From assembly GCA_033398695.1 (NCBI GenBank), contig CM065814.1, positions 16,116,358-16,180,357 of the forward strand: a stretch of 64,000 nucleotides of DNA. Direction: 5' to 3'. Positions 10,798 through 22,159 of the stretch are shown one piece after another; the first letter of the stretch is position 1, and each line of letters opens with the position of its first letter. The notes below the pieces were generated by a model. It made no database searches and had not been told where the DNA came from. It was given only the letters and a program-made list of their open reading frames with translations. This DNA is from Orobanche coerulescens (lineage: Eukaryota; Streptophyta; Magnoliopsida; Lamiales; Orobanchaceae). A program made the translations under genes and the position numbers.

Positions 10798-11532
10798 ATG
10801 CCTCCCACGGAGACTTTGTTGGTATGGGATGTCCGGAGCTGCCCGTTACTGGATGAGGCAGTGTGCCGCGATTTGGTGGGCAACTTATGCGCTGTAGTTT
10901 TCAGTTATTGTGCGTGCAGAATCACCATAAATGCATACGGCATCGGCGACGACATCCCTGTTTCCATTGCACGCCAGCTCTACACAGGGATGTCGCTCTT
11001 GCACTCCCCTCTTGGTATATTTTTCTCCTGTCTTCAATTTTTTCTTTCTTAATGTGTAATTAGTCATTCTGATTTCTTTTTTCTTTTAATTTCTTCACTC
11101 TTCGTTTAATATGTAGCAAACCATGTTGAATACATGGTGTCTGAGATGAAGAATTGGGCAGAGAAGCGTGATCATGCCCAAACCATTTTTTTGGTGATTT
11201 CCGGTGACAATGCATTGGCACCGGATCTAAAAGAGTTCTGTAACCGAGACCATAAAGTCATCGTGGCTCACCCTTCCCATGGAGATTATTCAGAGCTTGT
11301 TGCAGCTGCAACTTATGTGTGGGATTTTACTAGGCTTATTGGAGGAGGATGCCCCTATCAGTCTACTCCTGAGATGGTACATTTGTAACTCGTATTTTTT
11401 ACTAGACTTTTAACTTAACTATATTTTACTATTCACATTATTGTACTATGGAATTATGCAGATAGAAGAACACATTTATGGGGTGTTGGTCGATGAAACT
11501 ATGATTCTGCAGCCGAATATTGTGTCACACAG
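10798..11532 (+). pseudogene. NYN-domain (MARF1-like) ribonuclease gene fragment, copy 1
   Basis: Three exons can be read: 10798-11014, 11117-11376 and 11462-11532, joined by GT-AG introns (donors GTATAT, GTACAT; acceptors TGTAG, TGCAG). The product starts with TLLVWDVRSCPLLDE, continues with ITINAYGIGDDIP and VISGDNALAPDLKEF, then LVAAATYVWDFTRLIGGG. These correspond to the strands and acidic residues (D in VWD, D in SGD) of the NYN fold in plant MARF1/limkain-b1-like proteins, metal-dependent RNases of the PIN-like superfamily. Only the NYN domain is present, with no C-terminal LOTUS/OST-HTH part visible. The start could be upstream because the frame is open before the ATG. The locus is interrupted downstream by a retrotransposon at 11827 and then runs into unrelated MORF exons, so it is probably a partial gene. 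Family call firm, function doubtful. Confidence 0.7.
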
Positions 11533-12200
11533 GTTATGATTCTCGATTCTGATTTCCCCTAATTTCCTCCAAAAACCCTAATTTCTTTTGGACAATGACT
11601 TTCACATGTTGCATAAAACACGATGGTTTATTTACAATTTTCTAATTGCAAAAATTCGAAGTTCGTGTTCTAATTGCAAATGGAGTGAAGCTCGTGATTG
11701 GATTTGTAATTTTCCTATATTAAAGTTTGATACTTTTAAGACATTTTTATATATAAGATTGAAATAATCCTTTTTGAGTTTCAATTAGAGGGGCGTGATG
11801 AATATTTGGTGGAACTGCAGTATATATGTAATATCCGCAGTTTCGATTTTTCGGTAATTTTCTTTTTTTGGAGTAAGTCCATCTTAGAGACTCCGTTGTG
11901 ACCGTTTCATCACTCCGGGAATATTTAATTCTACACTTTTTGTCATCCGAGTTCGTCTCAGTGTCGTTCTGTTGAGTTCCGTGTTCTTAAGCGACTTTTC
12001 CACGTATGAGTTCGAATTTGTAAAATCACCATTAATTTTTGGAAACTCCAAAAATTCTGAATCTTTTCAATATTATAGAGCATCAAGTTAGATTTCTAAT
12101 GGTTCAAGTGGTGAGTCAATCGGAGTCCGGACGAGGGAGTTATGGTCGAAATAGCTAAGAAACTCACATTTTTCAGTTTCGGCCGACCCGTCTGTACCGG

Positions 12201-12433
12201 GGGCCGCGGCTCATGCCGACAGGGCCGCGGCACACTGCCAAGTCACTGTCGCGGCACACTTGGCCGAGCCGCGGCACACACACATTTTTCAATTTTGGTC
12301 GACACGTCTGTACCGGGGGCCGCGGCTCATGCCGATAGGGCCGCGGCACACTCGTCCGGGCCGCGGCACGCTGCCGAGCACTGGGGCAGATTTTGGCCCT
12401 GTGCCGCGGCACACTTCGGCCGGGCCGCGGCAC
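12201..12433 (+). promoter_or_regulatory. GTGCCGCGGCAC-type palindrome array, 5' LTR of C
   Basis: CCGCGG cores start at about 12204, 12225, 12249 (TCGCGG), 12269, 12320, 12341, 12361, 12404 and 12425, mostly within GGGCCGCGGCACAC. Spacing within groups is 20-24 bp. A weak TATA-like ACTATAAC (12449) lies one further step along. The same array recurs in the 3' LTR at about 18000-18262, where one interval is altered by an insertion. Confidence 0.8.
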
Positions 12434-13815
12434 ACAGTGCAGTCTGCACTATAACTTCGTTTTTTTGGAGTCAAATCACCCATTTTTCCCATTTCTTCCA
12501 CCTTGTTCCGAGAGAGAGGGCTTGAGGGAGAGACTTTCCATCCTCTATCACTTGAGTACTTGATTTTCTTCATCTCCTTTCGATCGTGAAGCCCGGATAG
12601 TCGATCTAACGCATGTTCTTCGGATCAAAGTGCTTGGATCTTCAAGAGGTAATTTCTTCAACATATTGGATTTCGATTTTGTATTGAGATATAATGTTTT
12701 GGATATTAAGATCATGTTGTATGAAGTGATATACGCATGATTATGGATATGTTTGATTATTCATTGGATTATTGAAGGTTATTCAAGAACACTTTGAATG
12801 TTGATTTTGGAATTGGGGGTTTCGATTAGATGTTGTTGGAATCTCGAATTGTGTATTCCTATGAGAATATTGATTGTATATAAGATGTTTTGTTGGATTG
12901 AATCATTCATTGGAGGTTTGGTATCGATATAATCGAGATTGGTTGTAAACAATTGGAGGTTGTCTACAACGTGTTTGTTGAATTGCTTCAATGAGTTTGG
13001 GTATTGTTGTATCGACTTTTGAGTTGGTTGTGATCATGCTTGATTCGTATATTAATCGAATCGTTGTTAATTGTGTTATTCAAGGTTGTTTCGAGGACCG
13101 ATAATCACTTTAAGGACGTTGCTCGTGGAAGGACTTTCTCGCTTTCGCTTGAGGCAAGTTTTATACTTGTACTAGTCAATGAGATTAATGTCATCATATA
13201 TGTGTATGAATGTGTTGTATCATTCCGAGACTTAGTCTCTTCATAAATTTATTGATATTAGGGGATCGTTCGATACGATACTCTTCGGCAATTATGCCAA
13301 ATGTTTATTATCATTCATAAATGGCCGGTAAGGCATTGAGATATTCGTTGTTAATGTTATTATCGATCACCGGTTCGCGGTATCAATGTATCGGTTGTTG
13401 TTATTAATATTGATGTTGATCTAAGACGTTGTTGTAATCATTGTTATTAATGTTGGCGTCCTGTCATTCATGTTGTATTAGCCGATTGAAGGCATTGTCG
13501 TATTCATTCTCATCTTCGTCGTCGGTAGCCGATTAAAGGTACCGAGGAATTCATTGTATCATTGTCATCGATTAGCCATTCTAAGGCAATCGAGATATTG
13601 AATCATCTGCTGCATCATTGTTATCGATTGACTATTCTAAGGTAATCGAGGTATTGAATTGGGACTGTCGAGAACGATGCCCATCCGTGAGACATCATTA
13701 TCGTATTGGCCGACTCAAGGTAGCACATTAACATTCTCGTGAATTCGGTAATCTACGAATCGTTGTCATTTGTGATTAATTATATTTTGGAGGCTAGTCT
13801 CGGCTAGTGCTTATT

Positions 13816-14060
13816 ATGGGTAAGTTTGGGGCTTGAACCTTCGCGGTTGGCTTCCCAACACCTACAACTCAGTAGGTCACGGTCGTGTTTATGATCTTAT
13901 GGGTAAGTTTGGGGCTTGAACCTTCGCGGTTGGCTTACCAACACCTAAAACTCAGTAGGTCACGGTCGTGTTTATGATCTTATGGGTAAGCTTGGGGCTT
14001 GAACCTTCGCGGTTGGCTTCCCAACACCTACAGCTCAGTAGGTCACGGTCGTGGTTATGA
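13816..14060 (+). repeat. Three 83-bp tandem units in the U5 of C
   Basis: Three consecutive units starting ATGGGTAAG(T/C)TTGGGGC, each with CCTTCGCGGTTGGCTT(C/A)CC and CTCAGTAGGTCACGGTCGTG. The same triple is in the 3' LTR at about 19632-19877. Confidence 0.9.
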
Positions 14061-14862
14061 CCTTATTAGCCCTCATTAACTATAGCTTCGGGCTGTTCCG
14101 GTTTCATGTGATTGTGTTATTTGACAGCTTCGGCTGAGTGGCTTTCAGGCCTTTGTGATTGTCTTGATAATTTCATTGGAGCCTTCGGGCATTGTGATTC
14201 ATATTTAATTCAGTTCTGGTTTGGTTCATGTCGTGTAATTCATTGCGATATTCTGGGATTATGATTCGCCGTTGGGCACTTATGTTCTAACCTGTCGAAC
14301 AGGTATTAATAGTATGCCGTGGGCATAGTATTTCACGAATGCTCGATTCTTACCTTGGTTTGTGAGAATCTCGTATTATTATTATCATTGTACCGTTTCA
14401 TTCTACCTTTGTATGCATATCATGTTATACATGTATTTGATGTTCATTATCTGGATGACTGACCCGTGGGGGCGGAACATGTTTTCATGTTTTAGGTGCT
14501 TGCGAGGAGAGAGTTGAGACACAGGGACATGATGATGGCGATGAGGCATTCGAGCGATAATAGTCCGAGTTGTTCATGTTTGTCAGTCAGTTGGAGTGTT
14601 CTCCAGTTTGTCGGTCATTGTCATTATGTATTACCCGAGCAGACGCTCGTGGATGTTGTTGTATTTTATTTTTGGCCATGTAGGCCCATCGTTGTCGTTG
14701 AAATTCCTTATCGGAATATTGTGTCGGATATCATAGTAGGGACTGTGATCTCCCTTGTTGGTTAATTTAATGTATTTTAGTCATGTTTCGCCTGGTGGAT
14801 CTCCGGGTGTGGGGTCCACGGCACTGTAATAACCCAATGGGATTTGGGGGTGTTAAAGAAGA

Positions 14863-14874
14863 TGGTATCAGAGC
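14863..14874 (+). other. Primer-binding site of element C
   Basis: TGGTATCAGAGC, complementary to the 3' end of plant initiator tRNA-Met, five bases after the 5' LTR. Confidence 0.9.
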
Positions 14875-15259
14875 GTTTGGATTGTGAGATACCCTGATAT
14901 GTGAGTTATGTGGCTCTACCGACGCGGTAGTAGTGGGACTGTCAGGTTATGACAATCTGGACAGTCGGTTTTTGTGAGTCGTAATATTAGTACGACTGCA
15001 CGAGTCATTCATTCATCGAGTCGTCGTCAGTGAAGACTAGTATCGTGAGACCTCGAAGCTTCGTATGACCTGTGTAAGGACTCGATTCTCTTTATGTTCA
15101 AACATTCATCATGTCATTAATTATTCATGCTTTGTTGAAACCTATATGTGATATTAGTGTTATGGTTGATTCATGGCTAATTGTTTTAGAGCATGTGTGA
15201 CTTTTGTAAGCGTTAAGGATCAACTCATTCATCAGTTAATAATCCTCAATCATCATTTT

Positions 15260-15740
15260 GAATTCATCACTCAGTTAATTCATTCATCACTCAGTCAATA
15301 TCATTCATCACTCAGTTAATTCATTCATCACCCAGTTAATTCATTCATCACTCAGTCAATTCATTCATTACTCAGATAATTCATTCATCACTCAGTTAAT
15401 TCATTCATCACTCAGTCAATTCATTCATTACTTAGATAATTCATTCATCACTCAGTTAATTCATTCATCACTCATTCAATTCATTCATTACTCAGATAAT
15501 TCATTCATCACTCAGTTAATTCATTCATCACTCAGTCAATTCATTCATTACTCAGATAATGCATTCATCACTCAGTTAATTCATTAACCACTCAGTCAAT
15601 ATCATTACTCAGATAATTCATTCATCACTCGGTTAATTCATTCATCACCCAGTCAATATCATTGCTCAGTTAATTCATTCACCACTCAGTTAATTCCTTC
15701 ATCACTTAGTCAATCTCATTGTCCAGGTTAATTCATTAAT
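15260..15740 (+). repeat. 20-bp minisatellite in the leader of C
   Basis: About two dozen copies of ATTCATTCATCACTCAGTTA and variants (CAGTCA, CAGATA; CATTACTCAG) between the primer-binding site and gag. Variants alternate so that a three-monomer (60-bp) superunit is visible. Element F has only about one such unit in the same place (35585-35620), so the array expanded in this lineage. Confidence 0.9.
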
Positions 15741-16030
15741 CATCCAGTCCATCTCATTGTTCAGTTGTTGATCTTATGGATCGAATTTTCAACCTTGTTA
15801 ACTTGTTCAAGGTAATCGTTTCAGGAATTTCAGCAGGTAATCATGTTTCCTCATTCGATCTTTCATGCGACCTGATCATATTTCGGCGTCATGTTGACGA
15901 TCATTTTATTGCATTATTAATGCATTCATTGTGTTATAGCGTGTATGCTCATTGTTATCATTCCGTCACGTAATCATAATGCGATATTCATGCGGGATCT
16001 ATAATTATCATGTGGCTTTCCTGCTCCAGT

Positions 16031-17278
16031 ATGGATAGAGCTGTCAGAGGACGCAGGGGAAGAGGCCGCGGTGCGGTCCAGAACCCGGGATCTCATATGA
16101 ACGCCCGCGCGGATGCGAGGGTTAGCATGTGTTCATCAGATAGATATGCTACTCATTCACTGTCAGATAATCATTCACCGTCAGGGAGTCGTACCCGAGA
16201 AGCAGCTCACTCGGAAGGTGTTCGGGTTGACCCATTCATATTTATGCAGGGCATGATGGCCCAGATGACTCATATGACGCGGATAGTGGAGACCATGCAG
16301 ACCTCGATGGTTCGTGGTCCACCGCAACAGGGATTCTAGGTGCCATTTCATGGACAGACTGGGGGAGTGAATCAGATTGTTGGCGATATCTCTCGTCAGA
16401 GGCCGCCTACTTTTGAGGGTTCGTCGGAACCAGCTGATATTGTTCATTGGCTTGAGCATTTTGAAAAACTCTTCGACATGGTTCAGTGTCCGGAAGAGAG
16501 TAAAGTGGCAGTAGCAGCTTATTACTTGATTAAGGGTGCTTATTCGTGGTGGCTTTCTGTGAAACCCACCGATCGCGATTGTGGTTGGAGTGAGTTCAAG
16601 ATCCTCATGTTAGAGAGATATTATCCGGCTCCACTTCGTGAAGCCAAGTTGTCAGAGGTTTTGAACCCCGAATCCGTCGAGGACGAGGGTGTTATTGTCA
16701 TTGCTGAGAAGTTTCAGGGACTACTTCAGTTTGCTTCGTCAGTTATCCGTACTGAGGCGGATAAGATCAAATATTTTAGCAAGAGGCTAAATCCGCAATT
16801 GAGGATGCAGTTGTTCAATCACAATTGTAATTCACTTAGTGAGTTCATCGGGAAGGCTCTTGGAGCAGAGCTTTTGATCAAGGAGCTTACTCAGAAGCAT
16901 CCTTCAGTTTCTTCGGGTGAGAGGACTAGAATGCCGGCTCGTTCAGAGGGACATCGGGCCCCGACATCCAGGAGGTCATTTTCTAGTCGTCTTCCTGCGG
17001 AGGGAGCGTCCTCTTCTAAGGCCACGAGTTCGACCGTTGTTTGTTTTAACTGTGATGTAATAGGACATCGCAGAACCCGGTGCTTGATGCAGGCCGTTAT
17101 TTGTTTTCGGTGTGGGCGGCAGGGACACCTTCAGAAATACTGCAGGAATTCTAGTGCCGATAGATCTCGAGAGAGCTCAAGGGCCTCGAGGGACTTTGTT
17201 ACTCCAGCTCGTGCTTCATTCAAGGTGTCCTATCAGGCTTTGAGAGCCCGAGGTAAGGACATTCATCTCCGGTTTTGA
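16031..17278 (+). pseudogene. Gag of element C with internal stop
   Basis: Capsid/nucleocapsid polyprotein of a Ty3/gypsy element. The ATG at 16031 starts MDRAVRGRRGRGRG, a basic RG-rich N-terminus aligned with the Gag of element F. The body includes RQRPPTFEGSSEPADIVHWL, YSWWLSVKP and ERYYPAPLREAKLSE, the standard retrotransposon Gag fold. Two CCHC zinc knuckles follow: CFNCDVIGHRRTRC (17042) and CFRCGRQGHLQKYC (17102), both with all ligands. A TAG at 16337-16339 interrupts the frame after about 100 residues; either an inactivating mutation or, less likely, a readthrough site. The frame ends at 17278 with no protease following. Gag from another element would be needed for packaging. Confidence 0.88.
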
Positions 17279-17500
17279 GCAAGTTAATTCTTGCTCGGTA
17301 ATAGGATAATCATTCATTACATTGTCGTTCATTCATTCATATAATTCATTCATCATATATCAATCACGTTGAGACTTATAATTATCACACTAATCATTCA
17401 CTTCACGGGGAACAATGGTTCCAGTCATTTCATTTGAGCTATCACTCGTTACGTTATCATTTCACCCCGGTGAGTCAATCTTGATCCTTGTTGGATTTTG
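17279..17500 (+). other. Segment of foreign LTR inside element C
   Basis: Starting at the stop codon of gag, the hairpin GCAAGTTAATTCTTGC and the next roughly 200 bases, with CACGGGGAACAATGGTTCC and TTTCACCCCGGTGAGTCA, are homologous to element F's LTR at about 34447-34650 (TAAGTTAATTCTTA; CACGAGGAACGACGGATCC; CATCTTGGTGAGTCA). Pol has therefore been replaced by a piece of LTR. Confidence 0.7.
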
Positions 17501-17586
17501 ATTCATTATCATTCATTGTGATTATTCTTGTTCGTGTGTATCTCGTTGATTTTTCCTGGCGGGATATTGCTTCTCCCTACTTGTTT

Positions 17587-17624
17587 TAAGTTTCGGGACG
17601 AAACTTCTTTTAAGGGGGGTAGTA
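17587..17624 (+). other. Polypurine tract of element C
   Basis: The GTTTCGGGACGAAAC hairpin followed by TTCTTTTAAGGGGGGTAGTA directly before the 3' LTR. The same hairpin and tract precede the 3' LTRs of F (49213-49248), G (minus strand), H (minus strand) and the extra LTR in H (minus strand). It marks the plus-strand primer of these elements. Confidence 0.85.
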
Positions 17625-20600
17625 TGTAATATCCGCAGTTTCGATTTTTCGGTAATTTTCTTTTTTGGAGTAAGTCCATCTCAGAGACTCAGTTGTGACC
17701 GTTTCGTCACTCCTGGAATATTTAATTCTACACTTTTTATCATCCGAGTTCGTCTAGGTGTCGTTCTGTTGAGTTCCGTGTTCTTAAGCGACTTTTCCAC
17801 GTATGAGTTCGACTTTGTAAAATCACCATTAATTTTTGGAAACTCCAAAAATTCTGAATCTTTTCAATATTATAGAGCATCAAGTTAGATTTCCAATGGT
17901 TCAAGCGGTGAGTCAATCGGAGTCCGGACGAGGGAGTTATGGTCGAAATAGCTAAGACACTCACATTTTTCAGTTTCGGCCGACCCGTCTGTACCGGGGG
18001 CCGCGGCTCATGCCGACAGGGCCGCGGCACACTGCCGAGTCACTGCCGCGGCACACTTGGCCGAGCCGCGGCACACACACATTTTTAAATTTTGGCCGAC
18101 CCGTCTGTACCGGGGGCCGCGGCTCATGCCGACAGTGGCTGCAGACACGCGAGTCACCGCGCGGCACATTCGTCCGGGCCGCGGCACGCTGCCGAGCACT
18201 GGGGCAGATTTTGGCCCTGTTCCGCGGCACACTTCGGCTGGGCCGCGGCACACAGTGCAGTCTGCACTATAACTTCGTTTTTTTTGAGTCAAATCACCCA
18301 TTTTTCCCATTTCTTCCACCTTGTTCCGAGAGAGAGGGCTTGAGGGAGAGACTTTCCATCCTCTATCACTTGAGTACTTGGTTTTCTTCATCTCCTTTCG
18401 ATTGTGAAGCCCGGATAGTCGATCTAACGCGTGTTCTTCGGATCAAAGTGCTTGGATCTTCAAGAGGTAATTTCTTCAACATATTGGATGTCGATTTTGT
18501 ATTGAGATATGATGTTTTGGATGTTAAGATCATGTTGTATGAAGTGATATACGCATGATTATGGATATGTTTTATTATTCATTGGATTATTGAAGGGTAT
18601 TCAAGAACACTTTGAATGTTGATTTTGGAATTGGGGGTTTCGATTAGATGTTGTTGGAATCTCGAATTGTGTATTCCTATGAGAATATTGATTGAATATA
18701 AGATGTTTTGTTGGATTGAATCATTCATTGGAGGTTTGGTATCGATATAATCGAGATTGGTTGTAAACAATTGGAGGTTGTCTACAACGTGTTTGTTGAA
18801 TTACTTCAATGAGTTTGGGTATTGTTGTATCGACTTTTGAGTTGGTTGTGATCATGCTTGATTCGTATATTAAGCGAATCGTTGGTAATTGTGTTATTCA
18901 AGATTGTTTGGAGGACCGATAATCACTTTAAGGACGTTGCTCGTGGAAGGACTTTCTCGCCGTCGGTTTGAGGCAAGTTTTATACTTGTACTAGTCAATG
19001 AGATTAATGTCATCATATATGTGTATGAATGTGTTGTATCATTCCGAGACTTAGTCTCTTCATAAATTTATTGATATTAGGGGATCGTTCGATACGATAC
19101 TCTTCGGCAATTATGCCTAATGTTTATTATCATTCATAAATGGCCGGTAAGGCATTGAGATATTCGTTGTTAATGTTATTATCGATCACCGGTTCGTGGT
19201 ATCGATGTATCGGTTGTTGTTAATATTAATGTCGATCTAAGACGTTGTTGTAATCATTGTTATTAATGTTGGCGTCATGTCATTCATGTTGTATTAGCCG
19301 ATTGAAGGCATTGTCGTATTCATTCTCATCTTCGTCGTCGGTAGCCGATTAAAGGTACCGAAGAATTTATTGTATCATTGTCATCGATTAGCCGTTCTAA
19401 GGCAATCGAGATATTGAATCATCCGCTGCATCATTTTTATCGATTGACTATTCTAAGGTAATCGAGGTATTGAATTGGGACTGTCGAGTACGATGCCCAT
19501 CCGTGAGACATCATTATCGTGTTGGCCGACTCAAGGTAGCACACTAACATTCTCGTGAATTCGGTAATCTACGAATCGTTGTCATTTGTGATTAATTATA
19601 TTTTGGAGGCTAGTCTCGGCTAGTGCTTATTATGGGTAAGTTTGGGGCTTGAACCTTTGCGGTTGGCTTCCCAACACCTACAACTCAGTAGGTCACGGTC
19701 GTGTTTATGATCTTATGGGTAAGTTTAGGGCTTGAACCTTCGCGGTTGGCTTCCCAACACCTACAACTCAGTAGGTCACGGTCGTGTTTATGATCTTATG
19801 GGTAAGCTTGGGGCTTGAACCTTCGTGGTTGGCTTCCCAACACCTACAGCTCAGTAGGTCACGGTCGTGGTTATGACCTTATTAGCCCTCATTAACTATA
19901 GCTTCGGGCTGTTCCGGTTTCATGTGATTGTGTTATTTGATAGCTTCGGCTGAGTGGCTTTCAGGCCTTTGTGATTATCTTGATAATTTCATTGGAGCCT
20001 TCAGGCATTGTGATTCATATTTAATTCAGTTCTGGTTTGGTTCATGTCGTTTAATTCATCGCGATATTCTGGGATTATGATTCGCCGTTGGGCACTTATG
20101 TTCTAACCTGTCGAACAAGTATTAATAGTATGCCGTGGGCATAGTATTTCACGAATGCTCGATTCTTACCTTGGTTTGTGAGCATCTCGTATTATTATTA
20201 TCATTGTACCGTTTCATTCTGCCTTTGGATGCATATCATGGTATACATGTATTTGATGTTCATTATTTGGATGACTGACCCCGTGGGGGCGGAACATGTT
20301 TTCATGTTTTAGGTGCTTGCGAGGAGAGAGTTGAGACACAGGGGCATGATGATGGCGACGAGGCATTCGAGCGATACTAGTCTGAGTTGTTCATGTTTGT
20401 CAGTCAGTTGGAGTGTTCTCCAGTTTGTCGGTCATTGTCATTATGTATTACCCGAGCATACGCTCGTGGATGTTGTTGTATTTTATTTTTGGCCATGTAG
20501 GCCCATCGTTGTCGTTGAAATTCCTTATCGGAATATTGTGTCGGATATCATAGTAGGGACTGTGATCTCCCTTGTTGGTTAATTTAATGTATTTTAGTCA

Positions 20601-20674
20601 TGTTTCGCCTGGTGGATCTCCGAGTGTGGGGTCCACGACACTGTAATAACCCAATGGGATTTGGGGGTGTTACA
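17625..20674 (+). repeat. 3' LTR of element C
   Basis: TGTAATATCCGCAG...GGGGGTGTTACA. Near-identical to the 5' LTR except for scattered substitutions and a small replacement in the palindrome array around 18135-18175, indicating a fairly recent insertion. Confidence 0.93.
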
Positions 20675-20931
20675 ATATAGTTGTTGACTCGTACAATATT
20701 GTTACTATGCATGAAATTTTGGTTCAGAAAATTTCGGAACTTTTTGCTTGTCTGAATGGACAATTTCAAAAAAATTAAACTAATCAGTTGGACTGCAACT
20801 ATGTATGTACTTGTGGAAGGTATCACAATGTTAGTTCATATCACCTGCATCTATTGATAGTTAAAAGATTGTGGCTCGTGTGTTTGCCTATGTTAAATTT
20901 AGTGTAGTTCTTTGCTTTTGTTTGTTGGCAG

Positions 20932-21187
20932 TGAGGAGGAAGCCTCTCGGTATAGGTACTTTGGCTATGGCTATGAGATTGACGAGGAGACTTCAAACAA
21001 GCTTGAAGGTTTGTGCATTTCATCATTTAGTTGTTTTTACCGTCATTTTTTTTGTATTCCACCTATGATTTTGAAATTAGTTCGAATATATACCCACTTA
21101 ATGACTTTCTGTATTTTGTAGGTTCGCCTGGTATTCTGTTTGCTCTTACAGGATCCTATGTTGATGCTGAAACCAAGGACTATGGAC
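20932..21187 (+). pseudogene. MORF/RIP organellar RNA-editing factor, two exons
   Basis: Two exons, about 20932-21008 and 21122-21187, separated by a GT-AG intron with matching phase. They encode EEEA...RYFGYGYEIDEETSNKLEG and SPGILFALTGSYVDAETKDYG. These match the conserved MORF box of multiple organellar RNA editing factors, which bind PPR proteins and are needed for C-to-U editing in plastids and mitochondria. Against the family, the segment between EEEA and RYFGYG is shortened by about nine residues, a proline expected after LFAL is replaced, and neither the N-terminal transit peptide and first half of the box nor the glycine-rich tail is present. It sits directly downstream of NYN exons, so this is a gene fragment. 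Confidence 0.8.
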
Positions 21188-21409
21188 GTACGCCTTGCTG
21201 TAATCTGTTAAGACTTTTTTTCACACCTAGGCTGCCGTAGAGTTGTGTGCTGTTAAAATTTGGTCATTCATTTGTGAAAGTAGTAAATTTCCAGTAAGAT
21301 TTAGCTTGATATTTTTATGTACGGAGTTATTATCCATTTACATCTTGATTTTATCAGCCTATACATGTGAAGTTTTCGTGGTTTCTTCACTCATTTCTTC
21401 ATGTCTATA

Positions 21410-22150
21410 GGTAGTCCTCCTTCCAATAAGGTGAAGATTGAATTGCCCCCAGGTAGCTCTTCTGTCAAGAAGCTTGGTGTAGAGACGCAAGCTCATAGAT
21501 ATAGTGTTAGTTCGAAGCCTTCTGCCTTCTTTCATATGTTGGAGGATTCATTGCTTCCACAAACTATCGACGAGCATAGCACCAAGACGCTTGATCAAGT
21601 GTTAATTGAGGCTTGTGGCTAGAATTTCCATGTTAGTAAACACTCCAACTTATTTTTCTTGCGTTTCTGTCATATACGTTGTTCGAGTCCTTTCTGACAA
21701 TTTGCAATTTTTTTTTACGTGTGTAGGCACTCCAAGCTGTTTTACTTGCTCGTCAAGTGCATCAGGCGGACATGAAGAGGTTGACTGTGCTTCGAGCTGA
21801 GCACGGTGAGTGTTTGGAGAAGATGAGGATGCTTGAGAAGGAGTCGTATTTAAACTTGAAGGCTGTCAATGATGTGCAGTAGTTGGACGACTTTGCTGAG
21901 AAAGTACAGGCCTTGGAGAAGAAGATGTACGAGGACACTTAGGCTGTTGTTACTCAGCAAATGATGCGTACCCATGTCGAGACAATGCTGGAATTCAAGC
22001 GTGGTGAATGGAAGGCGTGGGATGTTGATGAGACTGTCAAGATCTATAATGATACTTATCCAGATGATGCTTTCCCATTGGATGACAATTGACAATCCTG
22101 ATGGTGACGACAGTGCACAGAAGCCTTCTAAGGGGGGCGAAGACGACGAG
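21410..22150 (+). pseudogene. Coiled-coil coding remnant, unidentified
   Basis: After an acceptor-like CTATAG, a reading frame from 21411 encodes SPPSNKVKIELPPG and continues to 21622. After a second acceptor (GTGTAG at about 21720) a long frame encodes a charged helix-rich segment (LLARQVHQADMKRLTVLRAE, EKVQALEKKMYED, GEWKAWDVDETVKIYN). Two in-frame TAG codons (21880, 21942) stand where CAG would be one C-to-T change away. The coiled-coil character resembles Gag-like or transposon-associated plant proteins, but I do not recognise the family. It lies downstream of the MORF exons without a clear join. Confidence 0.45.
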
Positions 22151-22159
22151 TAGTTGTCG

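Larger units (their letters stand above)
11827..14857 (+). repeat. 5' LTR of element C
   Basis: Starts TGTAATATCCGCAG and ends GGGGGTGTTAAA; the 3' LTR ends TGTTACA, so the terminal CA is mutated here. In order it contains a palindrome array (12201-12433), a weak TATA (12449), a leader with a GAGGCAAGT/ACTTG hairpin near 13152-13170, three tandem 83-bp units (13816-14060) and the GGTCCACGGCACTGTAATAAC end block. Confidence 0.93.
11827..20674 (+). mobile_element. Gag-only gypsy retrotransposon (TR-GAG type), element C
   Basis: Complete element with long LTRs (11827-14857 and 17625-20674), perfect 5-bp target duplication ATATA (11822-11826 and 20675-20679), primer-binding site TGGTATCAGAGC (14863-14874) and polypurine tract before 17625. 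The 2.8-kb internal region encodes only a Gag; protease, reverse transcriptase, RNase H and integrase are absent. Gag is close to that of element F, so F-like elements could have mobilised it in trans. Sequence after gag (17279-17500) is homologous to part of element F's LTR rather than to pol. The element sits in the NYN locus; the other NYN copy (60812-61773) lacks it. Confidence 0.93.

Noticed and set aside
12142..12525. GC-rich frames on both strands in the LTRs of C (also 18010-18558)
   Set aside because: Produced by repeated CCGCGGCAC words; repetitive peptides mirrored on the opposite strand.
16337..16339. Programmed readthrough stop in the Gag of C
   Set aside because: No readthrough context could be supported, and the position within the N-terminal region of Gag is unusual. 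Treated as a mutation.
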